Both the position numbers and the translations under genes were made by a program. Shown here in pieces: positions 1 to 9,336 of a DNA stretch of 64,000 nt. This DNA is from Pseudomonas sp. C2B4. GTDB taxonomy: Bacteria; Pseudomonadota; Gammaproteobacteria; Pseudomonadales; Pseudomonadaceae. The stretch is taken from NCBI RefSeq assembly GCF_013359695.1, contig NZ_JABFMU010000025.1:16494-80493 (forward strand), written 5' to 3'. The notes under the pieces were generated by a model. The model saw only the letters and a program-made list of their open reading frames with translations. It ran no database searches and was not told the origin of the DNA. Within the stretch, counting starts at the first letter, position 1. Each line of letters starts with the position of its first letter.

Positions 1-1
1 G

Positions 2-2116
2 GTCAAAAGCGGGCATATCCAGTCCGGCGGCAGCACGATCACCATGCAGGTGGCCAAGAACTTCTTCCTGACCAGCGAACGCAGCTTCTCGCGCAAAACC
101 ACCGAAATCCTCCTGGCACTGCAGATCGAACGACAGCTGACCAAGGACGAAATCCTTGAGCTGTACGTCAACAAGATCTATCTGGGCAACCGTGCCTACG
201 GCATCGAGGCGGCAGCACAGGTTTACTATGGCAAGTCGATTCGTGACGTCAGCCTGGCGCAGATGGCGATGATTGCCGGCCTGCCAAAGGCCCCGTCGCG
301 CTTCAACCCGCTCGCTAACCCGGCACGCAGCAAGGAGCGCCGCGACTGGATCCTTGGACGCATGTACAAACTCGGCAAAATCACCGAAGCCGACTACACC
401 GCCGCAATCAACGAGCCGCTGAACGCCAGCTACCACGTGCCGACGCCGGAAGTGAACGCCCCGTACATCGCCGAAATGGCCCGAGCCGAGATGGTCGGTC
501 GCTATGGCAGCGACGCCTACACCGAAGGTTTCCGCGTCACCACCACGGTGCCGAGCAACCTTCAGGAGATGGCCAATACCGCCCTCCACGAAGGCCTGAT
601 GACTTACGACCAGCGTCACGGCTATCGCGGGCCAGAGTCGCGCCTGCCGGGCAAGACCCGCGAGGCGTGGGCGACCGAACTGACCAAGCAGCGCACCATC
701 AGCAGTCTTGAGCCGGCCATCGTCACCCAGGTCGACAAGAACGGCCTGCAGGTCCTGACCCGCACTGGCAGCGAGCATGTGGGCTGGGACACCATGAAAT
801 GGGCTCGCCCGTTCCTGAACACCAACAGCATGGGCGCCAATCCGAAGCAGCCATCGGACGTGGCTCAGGTCGGCGACCTGATTCGCGTTCAGCGCCAGCC
901 GGACAATTCATTAAAATTCAGCCAGATTCCCCAAGCCCAGGGTGCACTGGTGTCCCTCGACCCGCAAAACGGCGCGATCCGCTCGCTGGTCGGCGGCTTT
1001 GCCTTCGAACAGAGCAACTACAACCGCGCATTGCAGGCCAAGCGCCAGCCAGGTTCGAGCTTCAAGCCTTTCGTCTACAGCGCCGCGCTGGATAACGGTT
1101 ACACCGCCGCCAGCCTGGTCAATGACGCGCCGATCGTGTTCGTCGACGAGTACCTGGACAAGGTCTGGCGCCCGAAGAACGACACCAACACCTTCCTCGG
1201 CCCGATCCGCCTGCGCGAAGCGCTGTACAAGTCGCGCAACCTTGTGTCGATCCGCCTGCTGCAAGCGTTGGGTGTCGACCGCACCATCGACTACATCAGC
1301 AAGTTCGGCTTCAACAAGCAGGACCTGCCGCGCAACCTGTCCCTGGCGCTGGGTACCGCAACCCTGACCCCAATGGAAATCGCCACGGGCTGGAGTACCT
1401 TCGCCAACGGCGGCTACAAGATCACCCCGTACATCATCGACAAGGTCGAAAGCCGCAATGGCGATACGCTGTTTGTCGCCAATCCGGCGAGCGTTCCGAA
1501 GGGTGGCGCCGCCAGCGACGGTATCGCTGCGCCCGCAGCCGAGGCCTTTACGGTCAACGCGACGCCAGGCGATACACTGAGCGCCCAACCGACACCTCAG
1601 GCACCCGCGGTGGCTGAACGCATCGTCGATGGCCGCACCACCTACATCCTCAACAGCATGCTCGAGGATGTGATCAAACTCGGCACCGGTCGTCGCGCCC
1701 TGGCCCTGGGCCGCAGCGACATCGCCGGCAAGACCGGTACGACCAACGAATCGAAGGACGCCTGGTTCTCCGGCTACAACGCTGACTACGTGACCACTGT
1801 CTGGACCGGATTCGACCAGCCCGAAAGCCTCGGCCGCAAGGAGTTCGGCGGCACGGTCGCGCTACCGATCTGGATGAACTACATGGGCGCCGCGCTCAAA
1901 GGCCTGCCGCCTCACACGCAGCCAGAACCGGAAGGCATCCTGAGCCTGCGCGTCGACCCGATCAGCGGCCGCGCCGCGACCCCAGGCACGCCAGGGGCTT
2001 ATTTCGAGCTGTTCAAGGCCGAAGACACACCACCGTCGGTGAATGAACTGGGCAACGGCAACGCACCCGGCAGCCCGCTGCCGGCGGACGAAGCGGCACC
2101 GATCGATTTGTTCTGA
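2..2116 (+). CDS. mrcA: Penicillin-binding protein 1A, bifunctional peptidoglycan synthase (5' end outside window)
   Basis: The gene is truncated by the window edge; the frame is open from base 2 and 704 residues are visible. Numbering from base 2, the glycosyltransferase motif GGSTITMQVAKN opens the fragment, followed by the RKTTE, KDEILELYVN and GNRAYGIEAAA motifs. The transpeptidase domain shows the nucleophile motif SSFK (about residues 352-355), SRN, and KTGTT (about 577). A proline/alanine-rich stretch interrupts the transpeptidase domain near residues 495-535. It is a class A PBP (ponA/mrcA) that polymerises and cross-links peptidoglycan from an inner-membrane anchor. The anchor and the catalytic Glu of the first glycosyltransferase motif lie before the window. 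A terminator follows the stop codon. Confidence 0.95.
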   Translation, partial: VKSGHIQSGGSTITMQVAKNFFLTSERSFSRKTTEILLALQIERQLTKDEILELYVNKIYLGNRAYGIEAAAQVYYGKSIRDVSLAQMAMIAGLPKAPSRFNPLANPARSKERRDWILGRMYKLGKITEADYTAAINEPLNASYHVPTPEVNAPYIAEMARAEMVGRYGSDAYTEGFRVTTTVPSNLQEMANTALHEGLMTYDQRHGYRGPESRLPGKTREAWATELTKQRTISSLEPAIVTQVDKNGLQVLTRTGSEHVGWDTMKWARPFLNTNSMGANPKQPSDVAQVGDLIRVQRQPDNSLKFSQIPQAQGALVSLDPQNGAIRSLVGGFAFEQSNYNRALQAKRQPGSSFKPFVYSAALDNGYTAASLVNDAPIVFVDEYLDKVWRPKNDTNTFLGPIRLREALYKSRNLVSIRLLQALGVDRTIDYISKFGFNKQDLPRNLSLALGTATLTPMEIATGWSTFANGGYKITPYIIDKVESRNGDTLFVANPASVPKGGAASDGIAAPAAEAFTVNATPGDTLSAQPTPQAPAVAERIVDGRTTYILNSMLEDVIKLGTGRRALALGRSDIAGKTGTTNESKDAWFSGYNADYVTTVWTGFDQPESLGRKEFGGTVALPIWMNYMGAALKGLPPHTQPEPEGILSLRVDPISGRAATPGTPGAYFELFKAEDTPPSVNELGNGNAPGSPLPADEAAPIDLF

Positions 2117-2131
2117 TCGGAGTCGAAAAAT

Positions 2132-2166
2132 GGCCCTGCCCTCGAGAGAGTTGCAGGGCTTTTTTG
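2132..2166 (+). terminator. Intrinsic terminator of mrcA
   Basis: A GCCCTGC/GCAGGGC stem (2133-2139 with 2153-2159) is followed by a run of six T, starting 16 bases after the mrcA stop codon. Confidence 0.8.
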
Positions 2167-2200
2167 TGCCTGCCGTTTTTTTGCGGTGATTGATCAGTCC

Positions 2201-2296
2201 CCTTCGCGGGCAAGCCCGCTCCCACAGGTTTCTCTGTTGCTCAGGAAATCCCGTGCACACCACCACCCTTGTGGGAGCGAGCCTGCTCGCGAAGAC
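2201..2296. repeat. REP pair (REPIN-like)
   Basis: Two inverted REP units (2201-2228 and 2270-2296). The first carries a CGGGCAAGCCCG core and the second CGAGCCTGCTCG. They lie between the two terminators in the mrcA-maeB convergent gap. Confidence 0.85.
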
Positions 2297-2328
2297 GGCC
2301 GGACAGACACCGCCTAATCTGCAGACAA

Positions 2329-2363
2329 TAAAAAACCCTGACTCAATACGAGCCAGGGTTTTT
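2329..2363 (-). terminator. Intrinsic terminator of maeB
   Basis: An ACCCTG/CAGGGT stem flanked by A and T runs on either side. It lies 21 bases beyond the maeB stop on the - strand and is symmetric enough to work in both directions. Confidence 0.75.
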
Positions 2364-2383
2364 GGTTGAAGCGCTACAACGAC

Positions 2384-3652
2384 TTAGCCGTTGAACACGT
2401 CATCCACGCTTTTCAGCGGGTAGTTCTTCGGATACGGCAGGGTCGCCACACCGGTCTCGATGGCGGCCTTGGCCACTGCGTCGGAGATCAGGGTGATCAG
2501 ACGGGCATCCATTGGCTTCGGAATGATGTACTCACGACCGAATTCCAGCTTGATGCCGCCGTAGGCGTCGCACACTTCCTGAGGCACTGGCAGCTTGGCC
2601 AGCTCACGCAGGGCATTGGCCGCAGCCACTTTCATTTCTTCGTTGATGCGCTTGGCGCGAACGTCCAAGGCACCACGGAAGATGAACGGGAAGCCCAGCA
2701 CGTTGTTGACCTGGTTCGGGTAGTCGGAACGACCGGTGGCCATAATCACGTCGCTACGGGTAGCGTGCGCCAGTTCCGGGGAGATTTCCGGATCCGGGTT
2801 CGAGCAGGCGAAGACGATCGGGTTAGCCGCCATCGACAGCAGGCCTTCAGCGCTCAGCAGGTTCGGGCCGGACAGGCCAACGAACACGTCTGCACCCTTC
2901 AGGGCGTCAGCCAGAGTGCGCTTGTCAGTCGCGTGAGCGAAGACAGCCTTGTACTGGTTCAGGTCGTCACGGCCGGAGTGAATCACACCGGTACGGTCGA
3001 CCATGTAGATGTTTTCGATGTTGGCACCCATGCTCACCAGCAACTTCATGCAGGAGATGGCGGCCGCACCGGCGCCCAGGCAGACGATCTTGGCTTCCGG
3101 CAGGGTTTTGCCGGCGATTTCCAGGGCGTTGATCATGCCGGCCGCGGTCACGATGGCGGTGCCGTGCTGGTCATCGTGGAACACTGGAATGTCGCACTGT
3201 TCGATCAGGGCACGTTCGATCTCAAAGCACTCAGGTGCCTTGATGTCTTCCAGGTTGATGCCACCGAAGGTGATGGAGATGCGCTTGACGGTGTCGATGA
3301 AGGCTTGCGGGCTTTCGGAGTCAACTTCGATGTCGAATACGTCGATGCCTGCGAAGCGCTTGAACAGCACGCCCTTGCCTTCCATCACTGGCTTGGAAGC
3401 CAATGGGCCGAGGTTACCCAGGCCGAGAATCGCGGTGCCATCGGAAATGACTGCAACCAGGTTGCCTTTGCCGGTGTATTTGTAGGCCAGTTCCGGGTCG
3501 CGGGCGATTTCGCGTACGGGTTCGGCTACGCCGGGGCTGTAGGCCAGCGACAGGTCGCGGGCAGTAGCGGTGGCCTTGGTGAGCTCGACGCTCAGCTTCC
3601 CTGGACGAGGATTGGCGTGATATTCGAGAGCGGCAGTTTTCAAATCAGACAT
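2384..3652 (-). CDS. maeB: NADP-dependent malic enzyme, short form
   Basis: A 422-residue protein that oxidatively decarboxylates malate to pyruvate with NAD(P) reduction in the cytoplasm. Visible features are the substrate-domain tract LSLAYSPGVAEPVREI near residue 35, the metal/substrate segment FHDDQHGTAIV near residue 155, and a dinucleotide-binding fold IVCLGAGAAAIS near 190. The protein ends after the malic enzyme domains. It therefore lacks the phosphotransacetylase-like C-terminal domain of the roughly 760-residue E. coli MaeB. It is convergent with mrcA and transcribed alone, with its own terminator. Confidence 0.93.
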   Translation of the reverse strand: MSDLKTAALEYHANPRPGKLSVELTKATATARDLSLAYSPGVAEPVREIARDPELAYKYTGKGNLVAVISDGTAILGLGNLGPLASKPVMEGKGVLFKRFAGIDVFDIEVDSESPQAFIDTVKRISITFGGINLEDIKAPECFEIERALIEQCDIPVFHDDQHGTAIVTAAGMINALEIAGKTLPEAKIVCLGAGAAAISCMKLLVSMGANIENIYMVDRTGVIHSGRDDLNQYKAVFAHATDKRTLADALKGADVFVGLSGPNLLSAEGLLSMAANPIVFACSNPDPEISPELAHATRSDVIMATGRSDYPNQVNNVLGFPFIFRGALDVRAKRINEEMKVAAANALRELAKLPVPQEVCDAYGGIKLEFGREYIIPKPMDARLITLISDAVAKAAIETGVATLPYPKNYPLKSVDDVFNG

Positions 3653-3835
3653 GTGGGCATTCCGCTTTTACTGTTGGACAGACTGGTCAGCGAGGATACG
3701 CGCCTCGCAAAATCCCCACAAGACTGGCCGGTCATCCCTGTCAAGCGCCCTGCCCTACGACTTTGGGCCAAGAGCCGCGAAACACAAGGGATACGACTGT
3801 TCACAATCTAACGAAAAAATGTCTACAACTTTTTA

Positions 3836-4624
3836 TCAGGGCGCCACTTCGAGCATTGCCGGATCCGTGAGCGGCAACATCCAGCGCGCCTGACCGTCCT
3901 TGAGTCCGCCACGGCGCGAACGATCCAGCACCCAGCCACGCGCCTCGATTTGCCTGCCCTTGAGGTTTTCGAGTAAGGCCGAATCGAAACGGGCGAGCAC
4001 ATTGGGTGCAACGCGCAATACAACCGAATCCTGCAATTCGATCCAAACCCCGCCGCGATTGCGTTGAACCTTGCTCACACGACCGCTGAGCACAGCAAAA
4101 CCGGCCGTACTGATCTGATCCGCTTTCAGTACAGGTGACTGGCGCCACACGCCGCGCCCGGACTGCCGGGCACTGCGCTCCGCAGCCTGCTGACAGCCCA
4201 ACAGATCGACATTCGGAGGGACCGCCACCAGAAAGCCGAGGCCTTCGGCGAGCATTTGCGCCTCAAGATTGGCGCCGTCCGCGCCATAGACATGGGCCAG
4301 GGTCCGCCCATAGCGGTCTTTGCTTTCTTTGCCGGGCAGCAAGCCGACCTGCCCATCGCTCGCCGCCACCAAGGCTTCGAGACGTTTACGGGCGGCCACG
4401 GCAAAGGGTTCGTCGGAGCGCCCTTTCTTGCCCAGCTCCGGCGTATTCAAGCCGATCATGCGTACACTGCGGCCATCGCTCAGGCGCAGCGTATCGCCAT
4501 CCACCACCCGCTGAACCTCGACGGATGCCAGGCCTCCCGGTACCGGACAGAGGGCCTGGGCAGTGGAAAGCCAAATCACGGACACAAAAAAGGCGCCCGC
4601 AAGGGACGCCTTTTTCATCAGCAT
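3836..4624 (-). CDS. Secreted thermonuclease (SNase)-like protein
   Basis: A 262-residue protein with an N-terminal signal peptide (MLMKKAS... cleaved after AQA) and a staphylococcal-nuclease fold. VVDGDTLRL and MIGLNTPELG supply the metal and arginine motifs, and DRYGR follows near residue 120. A C-terminal beta-rich domain (about 165-262) ends with a DUF-like tail. The ATG at 4624 is preferred over an upstream in-frame TTG at 4648 because it begins the signal peptide directly. The signal-peptide codons are also the stem of the apparent rpmE terminator (see findings). Likely a periplasmic or secreted nucleic-acid hydrolase; activity is inferred only from motifs. Confidence 0.82.
   Translation of the reverse strand: MLMKKASLAGAFFVSVIWLSTAQALCPVPGGLASVEVQRVVDGDTLRLSDGRSVRMIGLNTPELGKKGRSDEPFAVAARKRLEALVAASDGQVGLLPGKESKDRYGRTLAHVYGADGANLEAQMLAEGLGFLVAVPPNVDLLGCQQAAERSARQSGRGVWRQSPVLKADQISTAGFAVLSGRVSKVQRNRGGVWIELQDSVVLRVAPNVLARFDSALLENLKGRQIEARGWVLDRSRRGGLKDGQARWMLPLTDPAMLEVAP
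4586..4616 (-). terminator. Hairpin with T-tract after rpmE, inside the nuclease signal-peptide codons
   Basis: Read on the - strand, AAAAAGGCGTCCC pairs with GGGCGCCTTTTTT around a TTGC loop with one bulged T. It is a canonical bidirectional intrinsic terminator about 43 bases after the rpmE stop. It lies entirely within codons 3-12 of the nuclease gene. Confidence 0.75.
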
Positions 4625-4659
4625 GGAAAAACCGGAACGGCTTCCCAAGTTGACAGGCC

Positions 4660-4878
4660 TTAGGCCTTTTTCGCGCCGAAAGCACCGAAACGGTCGGCGA
4701 AGCGCTGAACGCGGCCGCCAGTGTCCAGAGTCTTTTGCTTACCGGTGTAGAACGGGTGGCATTCGTTGCAAACGTCGATCGCCAGGGCTTTGCCGAAGGT
4801 CGAACGGGTTTCGAACTTGTTGCCGCAGCTGCAGGTAACAGCAACTGCTGGGTATTCTGGATGGATATCAGCTTTCAT
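4660..4878 (-). CDS. rpmE: 50S ribosomal protein L31, zinc-binding (C+) type
   Basis: A 72-residue ribosomal protein. Cys16, Cys18, Cys37 and Cys40 (motifs CSC and CNEC) form the zinc site of the C+ paralogue, and the HPFYTGKQ signature of L31 follows. It belongs to the large subunit at the intersubunit bridge. It lies upstream of the nuclease gene on the same strand and is divergent from priA. Length and motifs match the family fully. Confidence 0.97.
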   Translation of the reverse strand: MKADIHPEYPAVAVTCSCGNKFETRSTFGKALAIDVCNECHPFYTGKQKTLDTGGRVQRFADRFGAFGAKKA

Positions 4879-5026
4879 GGTGTCTTCCTCAGGCTAGCGT
4901 GCCGCCACCCAACACTATTGTTGAATACCGCACGTAATTAGGCCGCGGATTCTACCAGACAATCCCATTCACGCAAGCTGTCACTGAGACCGACCGTCTG
5001 CTAGGCTCCCGGCCAATGTACCCCCC

Positions 5027-5117
5027 TGTGGGAGCGAGCCTGCTCGCGAAGACGGAGTGCCAGTCAGCATTTTTTAGTCTGACACACCGATTTCGCGAGC
5101 AGGCTCGCTCCCACAGG
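5027..5117. repeat. REPIN, long-spacer form
   Basis: Two inverted REP units with GAGCCTGCTCGC cores, opening with TGTGGGAG and closing with CTCCCACA, separated by about 40 bases. It sits in the rpmE-priA divergent gap. Confidence 0.9.
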
Positions 5118-5167
5118 TCATGTGCTCAATCCCTGCTTCTATTGTCCGCTGATCGAGAATCCCCCGC

Positions 5168-7387
5168 GTGCCCGACGCCATTTTGCGCCTCGCCCTGCCT
5201 TCGCCCCTGCGCCGCCTGTTCGACTACCGCGCGCCAGCCGGCGTGTTGCGCGCGCAACTGCACCCCGGCATGCGTCTGCGGGTGCCATTCGGGCGCCGGG
5301 AGATGATCGGGATTCTGGTCGAAGTCACCGATACCAGCGAAGTGCCAGCGGAGAAACTCAAACCGGCGTTGGCACTACTGGACGCCACGCCACCGCTGCC
5401 ACCCACGCTGTTCAAGCTGTGCCTGTGGACATCCCAGTATTACCAGCACAGCCTTGGTGACACCCTGAGCTGGGCTCTGCCAGTACTGCTACGCCAGGGC
5501 GAACTGGCCGAAGCACGCCAGGAACGCTTCTGGTCCGCGGCCCCCGGCGCCAGCCTCGACGACCCGCGTATCGCCCGCGCCCCGCGCCAGCGTGAAGCCC
5601 TCGCGACGCTGGCCCAGCACCCCCACGGCGTCGCCCATCAGTTGCTGAGCAAACTGATGCTGAGCAAGGACAGCCTCGATCTGCTGCTGGCCAAGGACCT
5701 GGTGCAAGTCGAAGTCCGCAAGCATGCTCCAGGCGCCCGACACGAGCACTGGCTCGCCCAACCGGAGCTGCCGCTCAACACGGAGCAACGCGCCGCGTAT
5801 GAAGCGATTCGCGCCGGTTTCGACTGCTATCACGCGTTCCTGCTGGCCGGCGTGACCGGCAGCGGCAAGACCGAAGTGTATTTGCAACTGATTCGCGAAA
5901 CTCTGGAGGCCGGCAAACAGGCATTGGTGCTGATCCCGGAAATCAACCTGGGCCCGCAAACCCTGGCGCGCTTCGAGCAACGCTTCAATGCACGCATCGC
6001 TTTGATCCATTCGGCGGTCAACGATCGCGAGCGCCTCGACGCCTGGCTCGCCGCCCGTGACGGCGAGGCCGACATCATTATCGGCACCCGCTCGGCACTG
6101 TTCACGCCGATGAAAAACCCGGGGCTGATCATTATCGATGAAGAACACGACGGTTCTTATAAGCAGCAGGAAGGCCTGCGCTACCACGCTCGCGATCTGG
6201 CACTGGTGCGCGCCCGGCAGGAAAACATCCCGATTGTGCTCGGCTCGGCCACGCCGTCACTGGAAAGCCTGCAAAACGCCTACACCGGCCGCTACGGCCT
6301 ATTACGACTGAATGAACGCGCGGGTGGCGCCAAGCAACCGCGCTTCCTGCGCCTGGACGTAAAAAGCCGTCCACTGGACAGCGGTATTTCCGGACCGATG
6401 CAACAAGCCATCGGCCAGACCCTGGCTGCCGGCCAGCAAGTCCTGGTGTTCCTCAATCGCCGCGGCTTCGCCCCTACCCTGCTTTGCCATGACTGCGGCT
6501 GGATGTCCGAGTGCCAGCGCTGCGATGCGCGCATGACCGTGCATCAACGATATGGCGAACTGCGCTGCCACCATTGCGGCTACGTCGAACGTGTTCCACG
6601 CCAGTGCCCGAAGTGCAACAAGGTCGATTTGCGCCCGGTGGGAGCTGGCACCGAGCGGGCCGAAGAGCGCTTGGGGATTCTGTTCCCGGACTACCCGGTA
6701 CTGCGGGTCGACCGCGACAGCACCTCGCGCAAGGACGCGATGAATCAGCTGTTCGCCACCATTCAAAAGGGCCAACCGTGCATCCTGGTGGGCACGCAAA
6801 TGCTCGCCAAGGGCCACCACTTTCCACGGGTGACGCTGGTATCGATCCTCGATGCCGACGGCGGGTTGTTCTCCGGTGACTTCCGCGCCAGCGAGCGGAT
6901 GGCGCAATTGATTGTTCAGGTCGCCGGACGCGCCGGTCGGGCGGAAGAGCCCGGCAAAGTGATCATCCAGACGCACCTGGCCGACCATCCGCTGCTGGTG
7001 CAATTGACCGAGCAGGGCTATTTCGCGTTTGCCGAACAGGCCTTGAGTGAACGTCGTGCGGCGGGCCTGCCGCCATTTGCCCACTTGGCGCTGTTGAGGG
7101 CCGAAGCGCACAAACCGGGTCAGGCTGAAGGCTTTCTCGATGAGGCGTGCAGCGAGGCCGAGCGTTTGCTGGCCGAACAGGGTTTAACCGGGATCGAGTT
7201 GCTCGGGCCAGTGCCAGCGCCAATGGAACGCCGGGCCGGGCGCTACCGGGCGCAATTGTTGCTGCAGGCAACCGCTCGGGCGTCGCTGCACCGATTGCTG
7301 GCCAGTTGGTTGCTGGTGCTGGAACAAATGCCGAGCGGGCGGGCGGTGCGTTGGTCTTTGGATGTCGATCCGGTCGATTTGTATTGA
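5168..7387 (+). CDS. priA: Primosomal protein N', replication restart helicase PriA
   Basis: A 739-residue 3'-5' DNA helicase that recognises stalled forks and reloads the replisome. It has an N-terminal DNA-binding domain (1-105), Walker A GVTGSGKTE (Lys234), the DEEH box in IIIDEEHDGSYKQ, and GSATPS (motif III). A zinc-binding insert has paired cysteines (CHDCGWMSECQRC, CHHCGY, CPKC). The later helicase motifs GTQMLAKGHHF and VAGRAGR follow. The start is GTG, giving the family N-terminus VPDAILRLALPSPL. It is a single gene between REPINs. Confidence 0.96.
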   Translation: MPDAILRLALPSPLRRLFDYRAPAGVLRAQLHPGMRLRVPFGRREMIGILVEVTDTSEVPAEKLKPALALLDATPPLPPTLFKLCLWTSQYYQHSLGDTLSWALPVLLRQGELAEARQERFWSAAPGASLDDPRIARAPRQREALATLAQHPHGVAHQLLSKLMLSKDSLDLLLAKDLVQVEVRKHAPGARHEHWLAQPELPLNTEQRAAYEAIRAGFDCYHAFLLAGVTGSGKTEVYLQLIRETLEAGKQALVLIPEINLGPQTLARFEQRFNARIALIHSAVNDRERLDAWLAARDGEADIIIGTRSALFTPMKNPGLIIIDEEHDGSYKQQEGLRYHARDLALVRARQENIPIVLGSATPSLESLQNAYTGRYGLLRLNERAGGAKQPRFLRLDVKSRPLDSGISGPMQQAIGQTLAAGQQVLVFLNRRGFAPTLLCHDCGWMSECQRCDARMTVHQRYGELRCHHCGYVERVPRQCPKCNKVDLRPVGAGTERAEERLGILFPDYPVLRVDRDSTSRKDAMNQLFATIQKGQPCILVGTQMLAKGHHFPRVTLVSILDADGGLFSGDFRASERMAQLIVQVAGRAGRAEEPGKVIIQTHLADHPLLVQLTEQGYFAFAEQALSERRAAGLPPFAHLALLRAEAHKPGQAEGFLDEACSEAERLLAEQGLTGIELLGPVPAPMERRAGRYRAQLLLQATARASLHRLLASWLLVLEQMPSGRAVRWSLDVDPVDLY

Positions 7388-7398
7388 TTTGAAGATTG

Positions 7399-7465
7399 CC
7401 TTCGCGAGCGGGCTCGCTCCCACAAATGCCGACATTCCAATGTGGGAGCGAGCCTGCTCGCGAAG
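7399..7465. repeat. REPIN, short-spacer form
   Basis: Two inverted REP units in the order TTCGCGAG...CCCACA then TGTGGGAG...CGCGAA, with about 16 bases between them. It lies downstream of priA. Confidence 0.9.
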
Positions 7466-7598
7466 AGGCTCGATTTGTCACCACATATCCATAACCTGCC
7501 CGCTATAGTTGGCAAGCCCGCCTCGGCAACGGATAATGCCCAGTTTTTCCACCAGCGCATCGAAGCGCCCGCCGCGCCTGCGGTCGAAAGAGAAGACC

Positions 7599-9335
7599 AT
7601 GAAAGACACCATTCGCCAGCTGATCCAACAAGCCATCACCCAACTCGTCAACGAAGGTGTGTTGCCTGAAGGCCTGTCGCCGGCGATCCAGGTGGAAAAC
7701 TCCCGCGACAAGAAGAATGGCGACTTCGCCAGCAACATCGCCATGATGCTGGCCAAGCCGGCCGGCATGAAGCCCCGCGACCTGGCGGAAAAAATCATTG
7801 CCGCACTGCCGGCTGACGAAAACGTCTCCAAGACCGAAATCGCCGGCCCTGGCTTCCTGAACTTCTTCCAGAACACCGACGCCCTGGCCGCGCGCCTGGA
7901 CGCCGCCCTGGCCGACGCCCACATCGGCGTGCGCAAGGCCGGCCCGGTACAGCGCACCGTGGTCGACCTGTCGGCTCCGAACCTGGCCAAGGAGATGCAC
8001 GTCGGCCACTTGCGCTCGACCATCATCGGCGACGGCGTGGCTCGCGTGCTGGAATTCCTCGGCGATACCGTGATTCGTCAGAACCACGTCGGCGACTGGG
8101 GCACCCAATTCGGCATGCTGATGGCTTACCTGCAGGAAAACCCGATCACCAGCGACGAGCTGTCGGACCTGGAAAACTTCTACCGCGCCGCCAAGCAACG
8201 CTTCGACGAATCCGAAGAATTCGCCGACCGCGCCCGTGGCCTGGTGGTCAAGTTGCAGGCTGGCGACCCTGACTGCCTGGCGCTGTGGACCAAGTTCAAG
8301 GACATCTCGCTGTCCCACTGCCAGAAAATCTACGAGCTGTTGAACGTCAAGCTGACCATGGCCGACGTGATGGGCGAAAGCGCCTACAACGACGACCTGA
8401 TCAACGTGGTCAACGATTTGAAAGCCGCCGGCATGCTGGTCGAAAGCAACGGCGCCCAATGCGTGTTCCTCGACGAGTTCAAGAACGCCGACGGCGATCC
8501 GTTGCCAGTGATCATCGTCAAGGCGGACGGCGGCTACCTCTACGCCACCACCGACCTGGCCGCCGTGCGCTACCGCAGTGGCAAGCTCAAGGCCGATCGT
8601 GCGTTGTACTTTGTTGACCAGCGCCAGGCCCTGCACTTCCAGCAAGTCTTCGCAGTTGCCCGCAAGGCCGGCTTCGTGACGCACCCGATGGAAATGGAAC
8701 ACATGGGCTTCGGCACCATGAACGGCGCCGATGGCCGTCCGTTCAAGACCCGTGACGGTGGCACCGTGAAGCTGATCGACCTGCTGACCGAGGCCCAGGA
8801 ACGCGCCTACACCCTGGTGAAAGACAAGAACCCGGAACTGGCCGAAGCCGACCTGCGCAACATCGCCAAGGTCGTGGGCATCGGCGCGGTGAAGTACGCC
8901 GACCTGTCCAAGCACCGCACCAGCGACTACAGCTTCAACTTCGACCTGATGCTGAATTTCGAAGGCAATACCGCGCCGTACCTGCTGTACGCCTACACCC
9001 GCGTGGCCGGCGTGTTCCGCAAACTGGGCAAGGACTTCAGCGAAGTCGAAGGCCAGATCGTTCTCGAAGCGCCGCACGAACACGAACTGGCGGCGAAACT
9101 CGCGCAATTTGGCGAAGTGCTGAACAACGTGTCCGAGAAAGGTACGCCGCACATCCTCTGCACTTACCTGTACGACGTCGCCGGCCTGTTCTCCAGCTTC
9201 TACGAGAACTGCCCGATCCTCGCCGCCGACACCCCGGAACAAATGCAGAGCCGTCTGCGCCTCGCCGCGCTGACCGGACGCACCCTCAAGCAAGGCCTGG
9301 AACTCTTGGGTCTGGAAACTCTGGAGCGCATGTAA
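7599..9335 (+). CDS. argS: Arginyl-tRNA synthetase
   Basis: A 578-residue class I aminoacyl-tRNA synthetase that charges tRNA-Arg. It has an N-terminal additional domain (1-100), then the SAPNLAKEMHVGHLRS segment with the HIGH-equivalent HVGH. A degenerate KMSKS region (TRDGGTVKL) is typical of this enzyme, and a C-terminal anticodon-binding DALR domain ends in LGLETLERM. The frame is open from 7509, but ATG 7599, preceded by AGAGAAG, gives the conserved N-terminus MKDTIRQL. The SPOR-domain gene starts two bases after the stop, which suggests translational coupling. Confidence 0.96.
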   Translation: MKDTIRQLIQQAITQLVNEGVLPEGLSPAIQVENSRDKKNGDFASNIAMMLAKPAGMKPRDLAEKIIAALPADENVSKTEIAGPGFLNFFQNTDALAARLDAALADAHIGVRKAGPVQRTVVDLSAPNLAKEMHVGHLRSTIIGDGVARVLEFLGDTVIRQNHVGDWGTQFGMLMAYLQENPITSDELSDLENFYRAAKQRFDESEEFADRARGLVVKLQAGDPDCLALWTKFKDISLSHCQKIYELLNVKLTMADVMGESAYNDDLINVVNDLKAAGMLVESNGAQCVFLDEFKNADGDPLPVIIVKADGGYLYATTDLAAVRYRSGKLKADRALYFVDQRQALHFQQVFAVARKAGFVTHPMEMEHMGFGTMNGADGRPFKTRDGGTVKLIDLLTEAQERAYTLVKDKNPELAEADLRNIAKVVGIGAVKYADLSKHRTSDYSFNFDLMLNFEGNTAPYLLYAYTRVAGVFRKLGKDFSEVEGQIVLEAPHEHELAAKLAQFGEVLNNVSEKGTPHILCTYLYDVAGLFSSFYENCPILAADTPEQMQSRLRLAALTGRTLKQGLELLGLETLERM

Positions 9336-9336
9336 G

